A stretch of DNA of 64,000 nt from Bacteroidota bacterium (GCA_030835135.1 JAUQWO010000046.1:186001-250000); one strand, 5' to 3'. Positions 24,505 through 33,198 are shown, counted from the stretch's first letter. Made by a program: numbers and translations. The notes: a model not told the origin generated them from the letters alone.

Positions 24505-25506
24505 TCAGTTCTGGAGTGGGACAAGGACCGTGGAGCCCTCGAACACCGGGTCCATGGGGCCGGCCGGTACGAGTTTCACTTCGAATGTGCGCATGTCGAA
24601 CGTGTTCGTCTCGTTCGTCGCCTTGCGTGTCGCAAAGTCCGCCAGCACACTCACCCGCGCCACGCGGAACGGGATGCGGGCATCGCCGCGCGACGGCACA
24701 ACGCATTCCAGGATGTCGCCGACATGCAGCGCGCCCACCGCGCGCTCCCCGACGTTCGCCACGACCCACCACTTCGCCGGGTCCACGATGGTCAGCAACG
24801 GATACCCCGCTGAGACCAGCTCGCCGGGATCGGCGATGCACTTCTCCACGATCCCATGCAACGGGGCACGGAGGGAGGTCTCGTCATAGTAGCTCTCGGC
24901 CTCGGCAACGGCATTGCGGGCCTGGAGCGCGAGCGAGCCCGCCGCTTCCTTCTCCTCATCGCGCGCGCCACGGCGCACCATCTGATACCGCTCGAATGCC
25001 GCATCGCGCTGCTCCACTGCCGCGCGGTACTTGAAGTCCACTTCGTCCCACTGCTGCGACGAGATCACGCCCTGCTCGTGCAACGGCTTCATCCGGTCGT
25101 AGGTCTTCTTCATCACCTGCATGCCCCAGTCGGCCTGGTGGTACGCCTTCTCCGCCATTGCCACCTCTTCCTTGCGGGCGCCGTGGAGCGCCATGGCATA
25201 GCGGGCCTCGGCGGCCGACAACGCCGCACGGGCCTGTCCGACCTTCGCACTCACCTCGCGATTCTCGAACAGAAGGAGTGTATCGCCCGCGGCAACGCTG
25301 TCACCTTCTTCCACGCGGAACGCCTTGATGCGCGCCGGGATCTTCGCGGCGACATCGATATGCGTGGCCTCCACGGTGCCCGTTGCATAGCGTGTATGGT
25401 CGGTGGTGGCATACGACACCACGGCCACGACGAGCGCCAGGACGACGGTGACGGGGACGAACCACAACAACGGATAGGATCTGAGGGTCTTTTTCAGCGT
25501 GTTCAT
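24505..25506 (-). CDS. HlyD-family periplasmic adaptor
   Basis: Membrane-fusion protein of 333 aa. One N-terminal helix (LLWFVPVTVVLALVVAVVSY), a biotinyl-lipoyl-like domain (GTVEATHIDVAAKIPARIKA, and later SLRAPLHGIVEK), and between them an alpha-helical hairpin of about 110 residues rich in Ala/Glu/Arg. It is like the YbhG/EmrA adaptors that join an inner-membrane exporter to TolC. It lies 15 bp after the TolC gene and 5 bp before the permease, so these are one operon. Confidence 0.93.
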   Translation of the reverse strand: MNTLKKTLRSYPLLWFVPVTVVLALVVAVVSYATTDHTRYATGTVEATHIDVAAKIPARIKAFRVEEGDSVAAGDTLLLFENREVSAKVGQARAALSAAEARYAMALHGARKEEVAMAEKAYHQADWGMQVMKKTYDRMKPLHEQGVISSQQWDEVDFKYRAAVEQRDAAFERYQMVRRGARDEEKEAAGSLALQARNAVAEAESYYDETSLRAPLHGIVEKCIADPGELVSAGYPLLTIVDPAKWWVVANVGERAVGALHVGDILECVVPSRGDARIPFRVARVSVLADFATRKATNETNTFDMRTFEVKLVPAGPMDPVFEGSTVLVPLQN

Positions 25507-25521
25507 GTTCTCTCCATCGGT

Positions 25522-26898
25522 TCAGAATACACCAAGGAACAGGGCATCGGTACGAGCGACCGAACGGGTGAGTTCGATCGTAGCCGTGCGATAATTATAG
25601 AGGGCGAGCGCGAGGGAGGTCTTCCCCGCCACCACCGCCGTCTGGGCGTCCAGCACCTCCAGAGACGTCCCGCTACCGGTCGAGAACCGCAGGTCAGCCA
25701 TCCGCAGCGCCTCCAGCGCCAGGCGGAGCGACGTTGTCGCCGCGGCGATCTGCTGCTCGGCGGTGGTCTTGTCGGCGTGGTACTTCCGCACCTCCAGGGC
25801 GATGCTGTTCCCCACCTCATCGCCCATGTTGTTCAATTTCTCCTCCTGGATGTCGTACACCTGCGACGATGCCAGGTCCTTCAGTCCGTTGAAGATCGTC
25901 AGACTCGCGCTCACGCCCACCACCCAGCGGGGATCGAGCTGCGTGAGCGACTTCTCGATGAATTCATACCGGGCAAAGGCACCGATCTGCGGCAGCATCT
26001 TGCCGAACTCCGCGCTGGACATCGCACGGACGGCCTCGCGCTTCTCCTCTACGGAGCGGATCTCGGGGCGCGCGCCGCGCGCTTCTGCGATGGCGCTGTC
26101 CAGGTCCACCGGATATGGCACGTACGTGAGCGAGTCGGTGAGCGCAAGCTGCACGGAATCCGGGAACGCGAGTTGCTTCTTCAGGAGGGCATACGCCAGG
26201 AGCCGGCCGTTGCGCGACTCTTCCAACGATCTTTTCGCCTCGCTGAGAGCGAGATCGGCGCGGATGCGGTCGTACTGTGTCGCGATCCCCTGCTGCTGCA
26301 AGAGACCCACCCGGTGCTGGTGTGCGGTGACGGTGGCATATGCCTCTTCCCGCGCGGCCAGCAGACGGTCCGCGAGCAGACACTGATGATATGCCACGAG
26401 TGTCGAGGCCACAGCACGCTGCATCGCCAGCGTATCCTGTGCCGTGGCATCCTTCACCAGATGGCGCGAGGCACGGATGGCGGAAGCGATTCGGAAGCCG
26501 GTGAACAGCGGCACGGTGGCGGTCACATCGGCGCGCGTGGTGGCACGATCCAGAAGGTGGACCGGCGGCACCGTGATGGTGACGCCGGCCGGCGGCAGCG
26601 GCAGCCTGATCGGGTTCACGCTCAGCGCGATATCGTCGTCGAGGTAGCTGTAGCGTGCATTCGCTGTGATGGTGGGGACGTAATCCCGCCAGGCGCGGCT
26701 GAGTTGTTTCTCGGATGCGAGGACGTCCTGATGGGCGGCGAGGACCAGCGGGTTCGCCTCGATGACCCGTTCTGCTGCCTGCCCGAGCCCGATGGCCACC
26801 GGGGCCTGTGCTCCGGCAACGAGCGGCATCGTGAGGATCAGTAGTATGAGCGCCAGGGCCCGGCAGACCGGACCGCAGCTGCGTGGATCTCTGTTCAT
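25522..26898 (-). CDS. TolC-family outer-membrane efflux protein
   Basis: 458 aa with a signal peptide (LALILLILTMPLVAGAQA). Two repeats of the outer-membrane efflux (OEP) domain are visible, each with long amphipathic helices, and the C-terminal repeat contains FSTGSGTSLEVLDAQTAVV, a strong TolC family signature. It forms the outer-membrane duct for the HlyD/ABC-2 exporter downstream. Start ATG 26898 overlaps the stop of the STAS gene as ATGA, implying translational coupling. The frame remains open well upstream but without signal or family similarity. Confidence 0.93.
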   Translation of the reverse strand: MNRDPRSCGPVCRALALILLILTMPLVAGAQAPVAIGLGQAAERVIEANPLVLAAHQDVLASEKQLSRAWRDYVPTITANARYSYLDDDIALSVNPIRLPLPPAGVTITVPPVHLLDRATTRADVTATVPLFTGFRIASAIRASRHLVKDATAQDTLAMQRAVASTLVAYHQCLLADRLLAAREEAYATVTAHQHRVGLLQQQGIATQYDRIRADLALSEAKRSLEESRNGRLLAYALLKKQLAFPDSVQLALTDSLTYVPYPVDLDSAIAEARGARPEIRSVEEKREAVRAMSSAEFGKMLPQIGAFARYEFIEKSLTQLDPRWVVGVSASLTIFNGLKDLASSQVYDIQEEKLNNMGDEVGNSIALEVRKYHADKTTAEQQIAAATTSLRLALEALRMADLRFSTGSGTSLEVLDAQTAVVAGKTSLALALYNYRTATIELTRSVARTDALFLGVF

Positions 26899-27191
26899 GA
26901 TGGTTGCGTACTCCCTGAATGCGTCGTGGGCAGAAGTCCGAGATGCCATGCGACGGCCACCGGCAGGCCGTGGAACACCGCGCCGTTCTCTTTCATCGAG
27001 CGCAGGAGTGCCAGCCCGGTTGCATCGGCGCCGGTCATCCCGGCACAATCGAGAACGAACCGCGTGATCCTGCTTGCGCGGGCTTCGGCAATGACATCGC
27101 GCAGGGCGCCGGCGTGCGCTTCGTCCAGCATCCCTTCGAGCCGGAGATGCAGCGTCGATGAACCTTCGCTTGTTGTCGTGATATGTATCAT
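26895..27191 (-). CDS. STAS-domain protein heading the efflux operon
   Basis: 98 aa, one STAS fold: strands LHLRLEGMLDE and FVLDCAGMTGADATGLALLR align with SpoIIAA/MlaB. The usual phospho-site (D/N)SSG is ADATG here, so regulation by serine phosphorylation looks lost or changed. GAGG lies nine bases before ATG 27191. It overlaps the TolC gene by 4 bp, so it is made with the exporter. STAS proteins such as MlaB bind ABC transporter complexes, so a structural role in the missing-ATPase transporter is possible but unproven. Confidence 0.75.
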   Translation of the reverse strand: MIHITTTSEGSSTLHLRLEGMLDEAHAGALRDVIAEARASRITRFVLDCAGMTGADATGLALLRSMKENGAVFHGLPVAVAWHLGLLPTTHSGSTQPS

Positions 27192-27421
27192 GATCGCCTC
27201 GTGCTTCTGTTGCCACACGTATCGCAAGACCCATGCCACGCCCCATGTGGCGTATGCGGGCCGATCCAGCGGCCTGGGTCACCGTGCGCACCGCGCCGCG
27301 TGACCCCACCGTGGGATTCCGCCGTGGAAATCCGCGGGTTGCGATTGCGGGGGCTATCAAGTATCTTGGGTTACAGCAAAAAGCAATTGCCGATTGCGGA
27401 TAGCCACCTGACGATCGTCAA

Positions 27422-27535
27422 TTGAACGACGGACGGTGGGTTGAACGACAGACCTTGGGTTGAACGACGGACGGTGGGTTGAACGACGGACCTTGGGTTG
27501 AACGACAGACCTTGGGTTGAACGACGGACGGTGGA
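27422..27535. repeat. Minisatellite, six 19-bp units
   Basis: Six contiguous units of 19 bp. Two types occur: TTGAACGACGGACGGTGGG (units 1, 3, 6) and TTGAACGAC(A/G)GACCTTGGG (units 2, 4, 5). There is no spacer between units. The regular length suggests slippage or unequal recombination, so copy number may vary between strains. Confidence 0.95.
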
Positions 27536-27656
27536 GGGACCCCGGGGATGCTCCCCGGACCGTTTCTCCACTCCGTGGACGCCGCAGGGGAATCGTTCCC
27601 CATACCGCTTATCGAAGAATTTGGAGAAACGGGGAGGGGAGCGCCCCGGGGGCCCC
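27536..27656 (+). repeat. Duplicated intergenic element, copy 1
   Basis: Ungapped match of about 80% (my count, about 24 mismatches in 121) to 28815-28935. The best blocks are 27564-27584 (identical) and 27611-27642 (two mismatches). It contains hairpins CCGGGGA-TGC-TCCCCGG, TCCAC-TCC-GTGGA and GGGGAA-TCG-TTCCCC. It ends 48 bp before the glycosidase-like gene start. Confidence 0.88.
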
Positions 27657-27704
27657 TATACAACGAGCGATGGATAACGAATAACGAATAGCGAACAATG
27701 GACA

Positions 27705-28775
27705 ATGAAGACCCGCCTTCCGATCCTGATCCTCATAGCAATAATCTCGATGGCGTTCGTCATGCCCACTGACAAGGAATTCACACTCGAGAAGCGCGGC
27801 GTGGTCCTGCCGCTCGGCCCGAAAGGCGCATGGGACGCAGGCATGGTCGAGTCCCCCGTTATCTGGTTCGACTCCACCGCCGGCCGCTTCGCCATGGTCT
27901 ACACCGGCTACGCCCGCGTCCGCGAGGACATCCGCGGCTACAAGGCCGTCGCCAAACCGCAGGTCGGACTTGCATGGTCCGACGACCTGATGCACTGGGA
28001 GAAGGACCCGCGCAATCCGATCTTCGGCCCCAGCGGCATCCCCGGCACACCCGATGCCGAAGGAACGCCCGGACCGTTCGTGATCAAAGCGCAGGGGAGG
28101 TACTTCCTCTTCTACTTCGGCACCACGAGTAAAGGCTACGAGCGCGGGACGAAGGCGATGAACGTCGCCACCTCCACCGACCTCGTCACGTGGAAGCGCC
28201 ATGAAGGCAACCCCATCATCGCACCTGCCGGCAACGGTTGGCGGAAGGATGCCATCTGGCATCCGAACGTCATCGCGCACAGCGGCAAATACTATCTCTT
28301 CTTCAATGCCTCCGGTGTTGTGAACGGACACGAAGAAGAGTACATCGGCTACGCCGTCTCCGCCGATCTCTTGCACTGGGACGTGCGCGACGCCGACTGT
28401 CCGCTGCTCGTCGGCAGCATGAAGCCCGGTGCCTGGGATGCCACGGGGCGCACGGGTGATCCGAGCGTCTTCTTCGCCGGCGAGCGCTGGTTCATGGCCT
28501 ACTACAGCTGGGACCGGACGAATGCGCAGGACGGCATTGCGTGGACTACTCAGCAGGAGTTCCCTCTCGGCTGGCGCACCGTGCCGCAGAACCCGATACT
28601 CCGCATCGGCCCTCCGGGCTCCTTCGACGCCGTTCATGCCGCCAAACCGTTCGTGTTCATTCACAACGGCATCTACCACCACTATTATACAGCGGTGGCG
28701 GACGACGAGCGCCGCGAGATCGCGTTGGCGACGGCGCCGTTGAAACAGATAGAGCAATTGCCAATCGCCGACTGA
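27705..28775 (+). CDS. Secreted five-bladed beta-propeller glycosidase-like protein (GH32/43/130 fold)
   Basis: 356 aa with an N-terminal signal segment (LPILILIAIISMAFVMPT). Repeated blades include GLAWSDDLMHWEKDPRNPI, NVATSTDLVTWKRHEGNPI, WHPNVIAHSGKYYLFFNAS and DPSVFFAGERWFMAYYSWD, the S/T-DLxxW and D-P-x-V patterns of GH43/GH32/GH130 propellers. Acidic residues exist in the expected places, but the exact family and substrate cannot be fixed by eye. The last residues, KQIEQLPIAD, and the stop come from a sequence also found at 27381. The gene is bracketed by two copies of one intergenic element. Confidence 0.82.
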   Translation: MKTRLPILILIAIISMAFVMPTDKEFTLEKRGVVLPLGPKGAWDAGMVESPVIWFDSTAGRFAMVYTGYARVREDIRGYKAVAKPQVGLAWSDDLMHWEKDPRNPIFGPSGIPGTPDAEGTPGPFVIKAQGRYFLFYFGTTSKGYERGTKAMNVATSTDLVTWKRHEGNPIIAPAGNGWRKDAIWHPNVIAHSGKYYLFFNASGVVNGHEEEYIGYAVSADLLHWDVRDADCPLLVGSMKPGAWDATGRTGDPSVFFAGERWFMAYYSWDRTNAQDGIAWTTQQEFPLGWRTVPQNPILRIGPPGSFDAVHAAKPFVFIHNGIYHHYYTAVADDERREIALATAPLKQIEQLPIAD

Positions 28776-28814
28776 GAATTGTCGATCGCCGGAGGAACGG
28801 AATGCTGGTGCAAG

Positions 28815-28935
28815 GGGACCCGGGGGTTGCTCCTCGAGCCGGTTCTCCACTCCGTGGACGCCGGACAGTGATCGTGGTGTATGCTGCTGATCGAAGAATT
28901 TGGGGAAACGGAGAGGGGAGCACCACCGGGGCCCC
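28815..28935 (+). repeat. Duplicated intergenic element, copy 2
   Basis: Pairs with 27536-27656 at a constant offset of 1279 bp. The TCCAC-TCC-GTGGA hairpin and the segment ATCGAAGAATTTGGGGAAAC are kept. It ends 36 bp before the gamma-glutamyltransferase start, the same placement as copy 1 before its gene. Confidence 0.88.
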
Positions 28936-28971
28936 ACAAACCAACAAGCAATGAAGAACGAACAACGGATG

Positions 28972-30729
28972 ATGAATACCCGCCACTTCGTACTGAAGTG
29001 TACCGTAGCGATCGTGCTGGCGCTCGCTCTGCCCGCCTGCGCGCCGCACGCACGCCGCGACGCCGCCCCCACTTCCGCCATCCCACCGTCCTGGGAGTTC
29101 TCTCACGTTCCTTCTCCCGTCACCGGCGCCAACGGCATGGTCGCCAGCGACCAGCCGCTCGCATCCGAAGCCGGCGTGCAGGTCATGCGCCAGGGAGGCA
29201 ACGCCGTCGACGCTGCGGTCGCCACGGCCTTCGCACTGGCAGTGGTGCTGCCTGAAGCAGGCAACATCGGCGGCGGCGGATTCATGGTCGTGCGCATGGC
29301 CGATGGCACCAACGCATCCCTCGACTTCCGCGAGAAGGCCCCCCTGGCCGCATCGCGCGACATGTATCTCGATGCGCAGGGGAACACGACCGACCGCTCC
29401 ATCATCGGACATCTCGCAGCGGGCGTGCCCGGAAGCGTCGCCGGCATGTACGAAGCACACAAGCGTTTCGGCAAACTCCCCTGGCACACCGTCGTCGAGC
29501 CCGCCATCCGCCTTGCGGCCGACGGCTTCATCGTCACGAAGGACCTTGCAGAGAACGTGCGCGACGACTCCTCGCGTCTCGCCCGCTTCCCCGCTTCGGC
29601 ACAACTGTTCCTCCCGGGCGGCACACCGCTCCGCGCCGGCACGCTCTGGCGCAACGCCGATCTCGCCGCCTCGCTCCAGCGCATTGCCACCGAAGGCCCG
29701 CGCGGATTCTACGAAGGCACCACCGCAGACCTGATCGTGGAAGAGATGCGCCGCGGGAACGGCCTCATCACGCACGACGACCTGAAGCAGTACACCGCCG
29801 TGTGGCGCACGCCGGTCACCACCATGTACCGGAAGCACACCATCATCTCCATGCCGCCGCCGTCCTCCGGCGGCACCACCATCGCGCTGATGGCGCACAT
29901 GCTCGAGCGGTACGACATGCGCGCACTTGGCTGGCATTCGCCCGAAGGGATACACCTGACCGTCGAGGCCATGCGGCGGGCATTCGCGGACCGCAACCAC
30001 TGGTTCGGCGATCCCGACTTCGTGCGCATCCCGGTGGACCGCCTGATGTCGCAGCAGTACGCTGACCTCCGCGGTGCGACGATCGATCCCGAGAAAGCAA
30101 CGCCGTCCAGTGCCGTCAGCCACGGCCCCGCCGGACCGGCTCAGGAGAGCATGCACACCACGCACTACTCCGTGGCCGATGCCGAAGGGAACATGGTCGC
30201 GGTCACCACCACCGTGAACCTGGGCTTCGGCTCCGCTGTTACAGTGACGGGGGCCGGGTTCCTCCTTAATAATGAGATGGATGACTTTGCTTCGAAGCCC
30301 GGCAGCCCCAACGTCTTCGGACTCGTCCAGGGCGAAGCCAATGCCATCGCCCCGGGTAAGCGCATCCTGTCGTCGATGAGTCCAACGATCGTATTGGATC
30401 CCGCTGGCGAGCCGCTCCTGATCACCGGTGCCTCCGGCGGCCCGCGCATCATCACAGCGGTCTTCCAGGTGATCACAAACGTGGTCGATCACGGCATGGA
30501 CATCACCCCGGCGGTCATGGCGCCGCGGTTCCATCATCAGCACCTGCCGGACATGATCATTCTGGAGAACGGCGGCTACAACGCCGGGACCGTGGCAGCG
30601 CTGCAGGACATGGGGCACGCCACGAAGGGCATCCGGCATCTGGCGATCTCGGCATCCATCCTCCGGTCGAACGGTGTGTGGCGCGGCAGTGCTGATCTGC
30701 GTACCGGAGGTGTAGCGGTTGGTTTTTGA
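28972..30729 (+). CDS. ggt: Gamma-glutamyltransferase, lipoprotein type
   Basis: Ntn-hydrolase that cleaves the gamma-glutamyl bond of glutathione and related compounds in the periplasm. 585 aa; the signal ends in LALPAC, a lipobox-like site at C23. QGGNAVDAAVATAFAL, GNIGGGGFMVVR and PAIRLAADGF are family signatures, and MHTTHYSVADAEGNMVA holds the self-processing and catalytic threonine (T396 or T397). NEMDDF, SSMSPTIV and GASGGPRIITAV follow in order. Start ATG 28972 is chosen by alignment with the start of the preceding gene (ATGAATACCCGCC against ATGAAGACCCGCC); ATG 28969 and 28951 are alternatives. Confidence 0.94.
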   Translation: MNTRHFVLKCTVAIVLALALPACAPHARRDAAPTSAIPPSWEFSHVPSPVTGANGMVASDQPLASEAGVQVMRQGGNAVDAAVATAFALAVVLPEAGNIGGGGFMVVRMADGTNASLDFREKAPLAASRDMYLDAQGNTTDRSIIGHLAAGVPGSVAGMYEAHKRFGKLPWHTVVEPAIRLAADGFIVTKDLAENVRDDSSRLARFPASAQLFLPGGTPLRAGTLWRNADLAASLQRIATEGPRGFYEGTTADLIVEEMRRGNGLITHDDLKQYTAVWRTPVTTMYRKHTIISMPPPSSGGTTIALMAHMLERYDMRALGWHSPEGIHLTVEAMRRAFADRNHWFGDPDFVRIPVDRLMSQQYADLRGATIDPEKATPSSAVSHGPAGPAQESMHTTHYSVADAEGNMVAVTTTVNLGFGSAVTVTGAGFLLNNEMDDFASKPGSPNVFGLVQGEANAIAPGKRILSSMSPTIVLDPAGEPLLITGASGGPRIITAVFQVITNVVDHGMDITPAVMAPRFHHQHLPDMIILENGGYNAGTVAALQDMGHATKGIRHLAISASILRSNGVWRGSADLRTGGVAVGF

Positions 30730-30741
30730 GTGAGTGGCAAT

Positions 30742-30779
30742 AAGAATTGAGAACTAAGAATTCTTAGTTCTTCATTCTT
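30742..30779. repeat. Palindromic repeat, family B copy 3
   Basis: A perfect 22-bp palindrome AGAACTAAGAATTCTTAGTTCT is flanked by AAGAATTG on the left and TCATTCTT on the right, which extends the symmetry. It lies between ggt and the TIGR03546 gene, both on the plus strand. Confidence 0.88.
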
Positions 30780-30807
30780 GTTTGAAATCATCAAGGGAGA
30801 ACGAACA

Positions 30808-31332
30808 ATGTTCTGGCTCAAACTCATACGCGATTTCATCAAGATCCTGCGGGAAGGGCAGACGCCGGCGCAGGTGGCAGGCGGGTTCGCGCTCGGCTCC
30901 ATCCTCGGCCTCTCCCCCATGCTCACTCTCCAGGGGATCGTGGTCTGGTTCGTGATCCTCATCCTGGACGTCAACCTGTCCGCGGCGTTCGTCGCGCTCA
31001 CGGTCTTCAGCCTGTTCGCGTTCCTGCTCGACCCGGCATTCCACTGGGTCGGCTACCAGATCCTTACGAACATCGATGCGCTGAAGGCATTCTGGACCAC
31101 GCTCTACAACGCCCCGGTCGCCCCCCTCACCCGCTTCAATAATACGGTCGTGATGGGGAGCTTCATCAGCGCGCTCATCTTGTTCCTTCCGGTGTACATC
31201 GGGATGAAGAAGTTCGTCGTGGCCTACCGCGCGCACGTGGGCGCGAAGATAGAGAAATGGAAAGTGTACCAGTGGGTCAAACGGAGCACACTGGTGCAAT
31301 GGTACGAGAAACTTCGCGACCTGGGGGGCTGA
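30808..31332 (+). CDS. TIGR03546-family membrane protein
   Basis: 174 aa with three or four membrane segments. LRDFIKILREGQTPAQVAGGF-like sequence near the N-terminus and ALGSILGLSPMLTLQGIVVW identify TIGR03546, a family of unknown function that is normally encoded beside TIGR03545, as here. AGGGAGA lies just before ATG 30808; the frame is open ten codons further without a ribosome site. The next gene begins 3 bp after the stop. Confidence 0.88.
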   Translation: MFWLKLIRDFIKILREGQTPAQVAGGFALGSILGLSPMLTLQGIVVWFVILILDVNLSAAFVALTVFSLFAFLLDPAFHWVGYQILTNIDALKAFWTTLYNAPVAPLTRFNNTVVMGSFISALILFLPVYIGMKKFVVAYRAHVGAKIEKWKVYQWVKRSTLVQWYEKLRDLGG

Positions 31333-31335
31333 GCC

Positions 31336-33198
31336 ATGAGAAAGAAATTCATCCTGTACGTCCTCATCCCCGCGATCATCATCGGGATCGTGGTCTACAT
31401 CTTCATCGACCGCTGGGTGGAAGCCGGACTCGAAACCGCCGGCGAGTCGATGGTCGGCGCGAAGGTCGAGATCGACGACCTGACACTCTCCCTCTTCCCC
31501 CTCGGCGTGAAGTTCGAGCGGATGCAGGTGGCCAACCCGGACGACCCGTGGAAGAACATCTTCGAGACCCGCCACGTGGCGTTCACCATGGACGCCGGAC
31601 AGATCCTGCGCGGGAAGTATATCATCGAGACCATGGAGGTCAAGGACCTCGTCATCGGCACCAGGCGCACCACCGATGGCACGTTGCCCGGCGGCAGGCC
31701 GAAGAAGGACGCCACATCCGACAGCAGGTCGTTCTCCGCGCTGGCCGAGGACGTGCTCACGCGGAGCGTGGAGAAGACCCCCATCTTCGACCCGGCCATG
31801 CTGCGCAACGGCGTCAACATCGACAGTCTGCTGAAGGCCGTCGACCTCAAGACGCTGAAGCACATCGATACCCTCAAGGCGCGGGCAGCCACGGCAACGG
31901 CGCAGTGGCAGTCCACGCTCGCCGACGTGGACCAGACGAAGCAGCGGCTGGCCATCATGGACTCCAGCATCCGGTCCATCGATGTCAATAAGCTCAAGGA
32001 CGTGCCCACGATCCTCTCCGCCATCCAGACCGTGGACAACACCCGCAAGGGGCTCAACGATATCGTCACCACGTACAACACCCGCCGCGATGCCATCACC
32101 GGCGAGATCAAACAGATCTCCACGGCCGTCGGCGAGATCGACGACATCGCGAAGGCCGACTACCAGCGCGTGCTGAGCCTCGCGCGTCTCCCCGACATCA
32201 ACGCCATCGGCATCGCCGAGGCGCTCGTGGGCAAGCAGATGGTGCAGGACGTCCGGACCTATCTCGCGTACGTGGACATGGCGCGGGAGAAGATCAGGAA
32301 CTATCAGGAGTCGCAGCCGAAGGAGGAGACGCCGCCGCGGATGAAAGGGCAGGACATTCACTTCCCCGTCGACCGCCAATATCCGAAGTACTGGATCAAG
32401 ACCATCGCGATCTCGGGTGGCGAGGACGCGAAGCAGAACCCCGACTTCTTCTATGCTACGGGCAAGATACTGAACGTGAGCAGCGACCAGCGCGTCACCG
32501 GATTGCCGCTCACCGTCGACCTCACCGGTGCGCGCGGTTCCGGCGTGAAGGCCACGCTCGGTGCGCTCTTCGACCGCCGCAAGGAGGAACCGCTGGATGA
32601 GTACCGCGCCAGCATCACCGGTGTACCGCTCGCCGGGTTCGCCATCGGAAGCCAGGACTTCCTGCCGGCCACCATCACCGGGGCAAAGCTTGGCACCGCG
32701 GTCGAGGTGCGCATCCCGGGGCGCAGCTTCGATGCGAAGACCCAGCTCGCGTTCCGCACGATGACCATCGCGTATGCCGCGCCGGCGAAGAACGTGGGCG
32801 AGCGGCTCGCGCGGGAGGTGCTGGCTGGCGTGAGCGGGTTCGATGTGGACCTGCGGCTGTGGAACTCGTCCGAGGGGTTCAAGATGGCACTGGCCACCGA
32901 TCTGGACGAGCAGTTCTCGGCGAGGGTGAAAGCTGTACTCGGAGCGGAGCTGGCGAAGCTGCAAAACGAGCTGAAGGCGAAGGTCAACGGCATCATCGCG
33001 CAGAAGCGGGCGGAGTTCGACAAGCTCTATGCGGCGAAAAAGGCCGAGGCCGAGCAGAAGCTGGCGCAGTACACCTCGATCGTGAACGAGAAGGTGGCGA
33101 TGGTGGATGCGAAGAAGAAGGAGCTGGAGGCGCAGTTGGAGAAGGCGAAGAAGGGCGGGGTGGAAGATGCGGTGAGGAAGCTCTTTAAGAAGCCGTGA
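31336..33198 (+). CDS. TIGR03545-family protein (AsmA-like, membrane-anchored)
   Basis: 620 aa with one N-terminal helix (FILYVLIPAIIIGIVVYIF) and a large periplasmic region. The first 120 residues (VGAKVEIDDLTLSLFPLGVK, and FERMQVANPDDPWKNIFE) resemble the start of AsmA/TamB-type proteins. A helical middle part contains GLNDIVTTYNTRRDAI, and the C-terminus (from about 520) is a charged Lys/Glu/Ala coiled coil. TIGR03545 and TIGR03546 act as an obligatory gene pair; the role is unknown, with outer-membrane lipid traffic a guess from the AsmA-like part. Confidence 0.85.
   Translation: MRKKFILYVLIPAIIIGIVVYIFIDRWVEAGLETAGESMVGAKVEIDDLTLSLFPLGVKFERMQVANPDDPWKNIFETRHVAFTMDAGQILRGKYIIETMEVKDLVIGTRRTTDGTLPGGRPKKDATSDSRSFSALAEDVLTRSVEKTPIFDPAMLRNGVNIDSLLKAVDLKTLKHIDTLKARAATATAQWQSTLADVDQTKQRLAIMDSSIRSIDVNKLKDVPTILSAIQTVDNTRKGLNDIVTTYNTRRDAITGEIKQISTAVGEIDDIAKADYQRVLSLARLPDINAIGIAEALVGKQMVQDVRTYLAYVDMAREKIRNYQESQPKEETPPRMKGQDIHFPVDRQYPKYWIKTIAISGGEDAKQNPDFFYATGKILNVSSDQRVTGLPLTVDLTGARGSGVKATLGALFDRRKEEPLDEYRASITGVPLAGFAIGSQDFLPATITGAKLGTAVEVRIPGRSFDAKTQLAFRTMTIAYAAPAKNVGERLAREVLAGVSGFDVDLRLWNSSEGFKMALATDLDEQFSARVKAVLGAELAKLQNELKAKVNGIIAQKRAEFDKLYAAKKAEAEQKLAQYTSIVNEKVAMVDAKKKELEAQLEKAKKGGVEDAVRKLFKKP

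Larger units (their letters stand above)
27192..27704. other. Repeat-rich intergenic region of 513 bp
   Basis: No gene seen. It holds, in order: an inverted repeat GGGTCAC/GTGACCC (27276-27282 and 27300-27306) that might be an operator for the STAS-efflux operon, an AGCAATTGCCGATTGC segment (27381-27396), a 19-bp minisatellite (27422-27535), the first copy of a duplicated element (27536-27656), and an A-rich AACGAATAACGAATAGC stretch just before the next ATG. Confidence 0.7.

Noticed and set aside
27276-27306. GGGTCAC/GTGACCC inverted repeat as an operator of the efflux operon
   Set aside because: Single copy, about 85 bp before the first gene, and no regulator gene adjacent; kept only as a remark in the gap description.
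27422-27535. Tandem repeats considered as a CRISPR array
   Set aside because: Units are 19 bp and directly contiguous, with no unique spacers and no cas genes.
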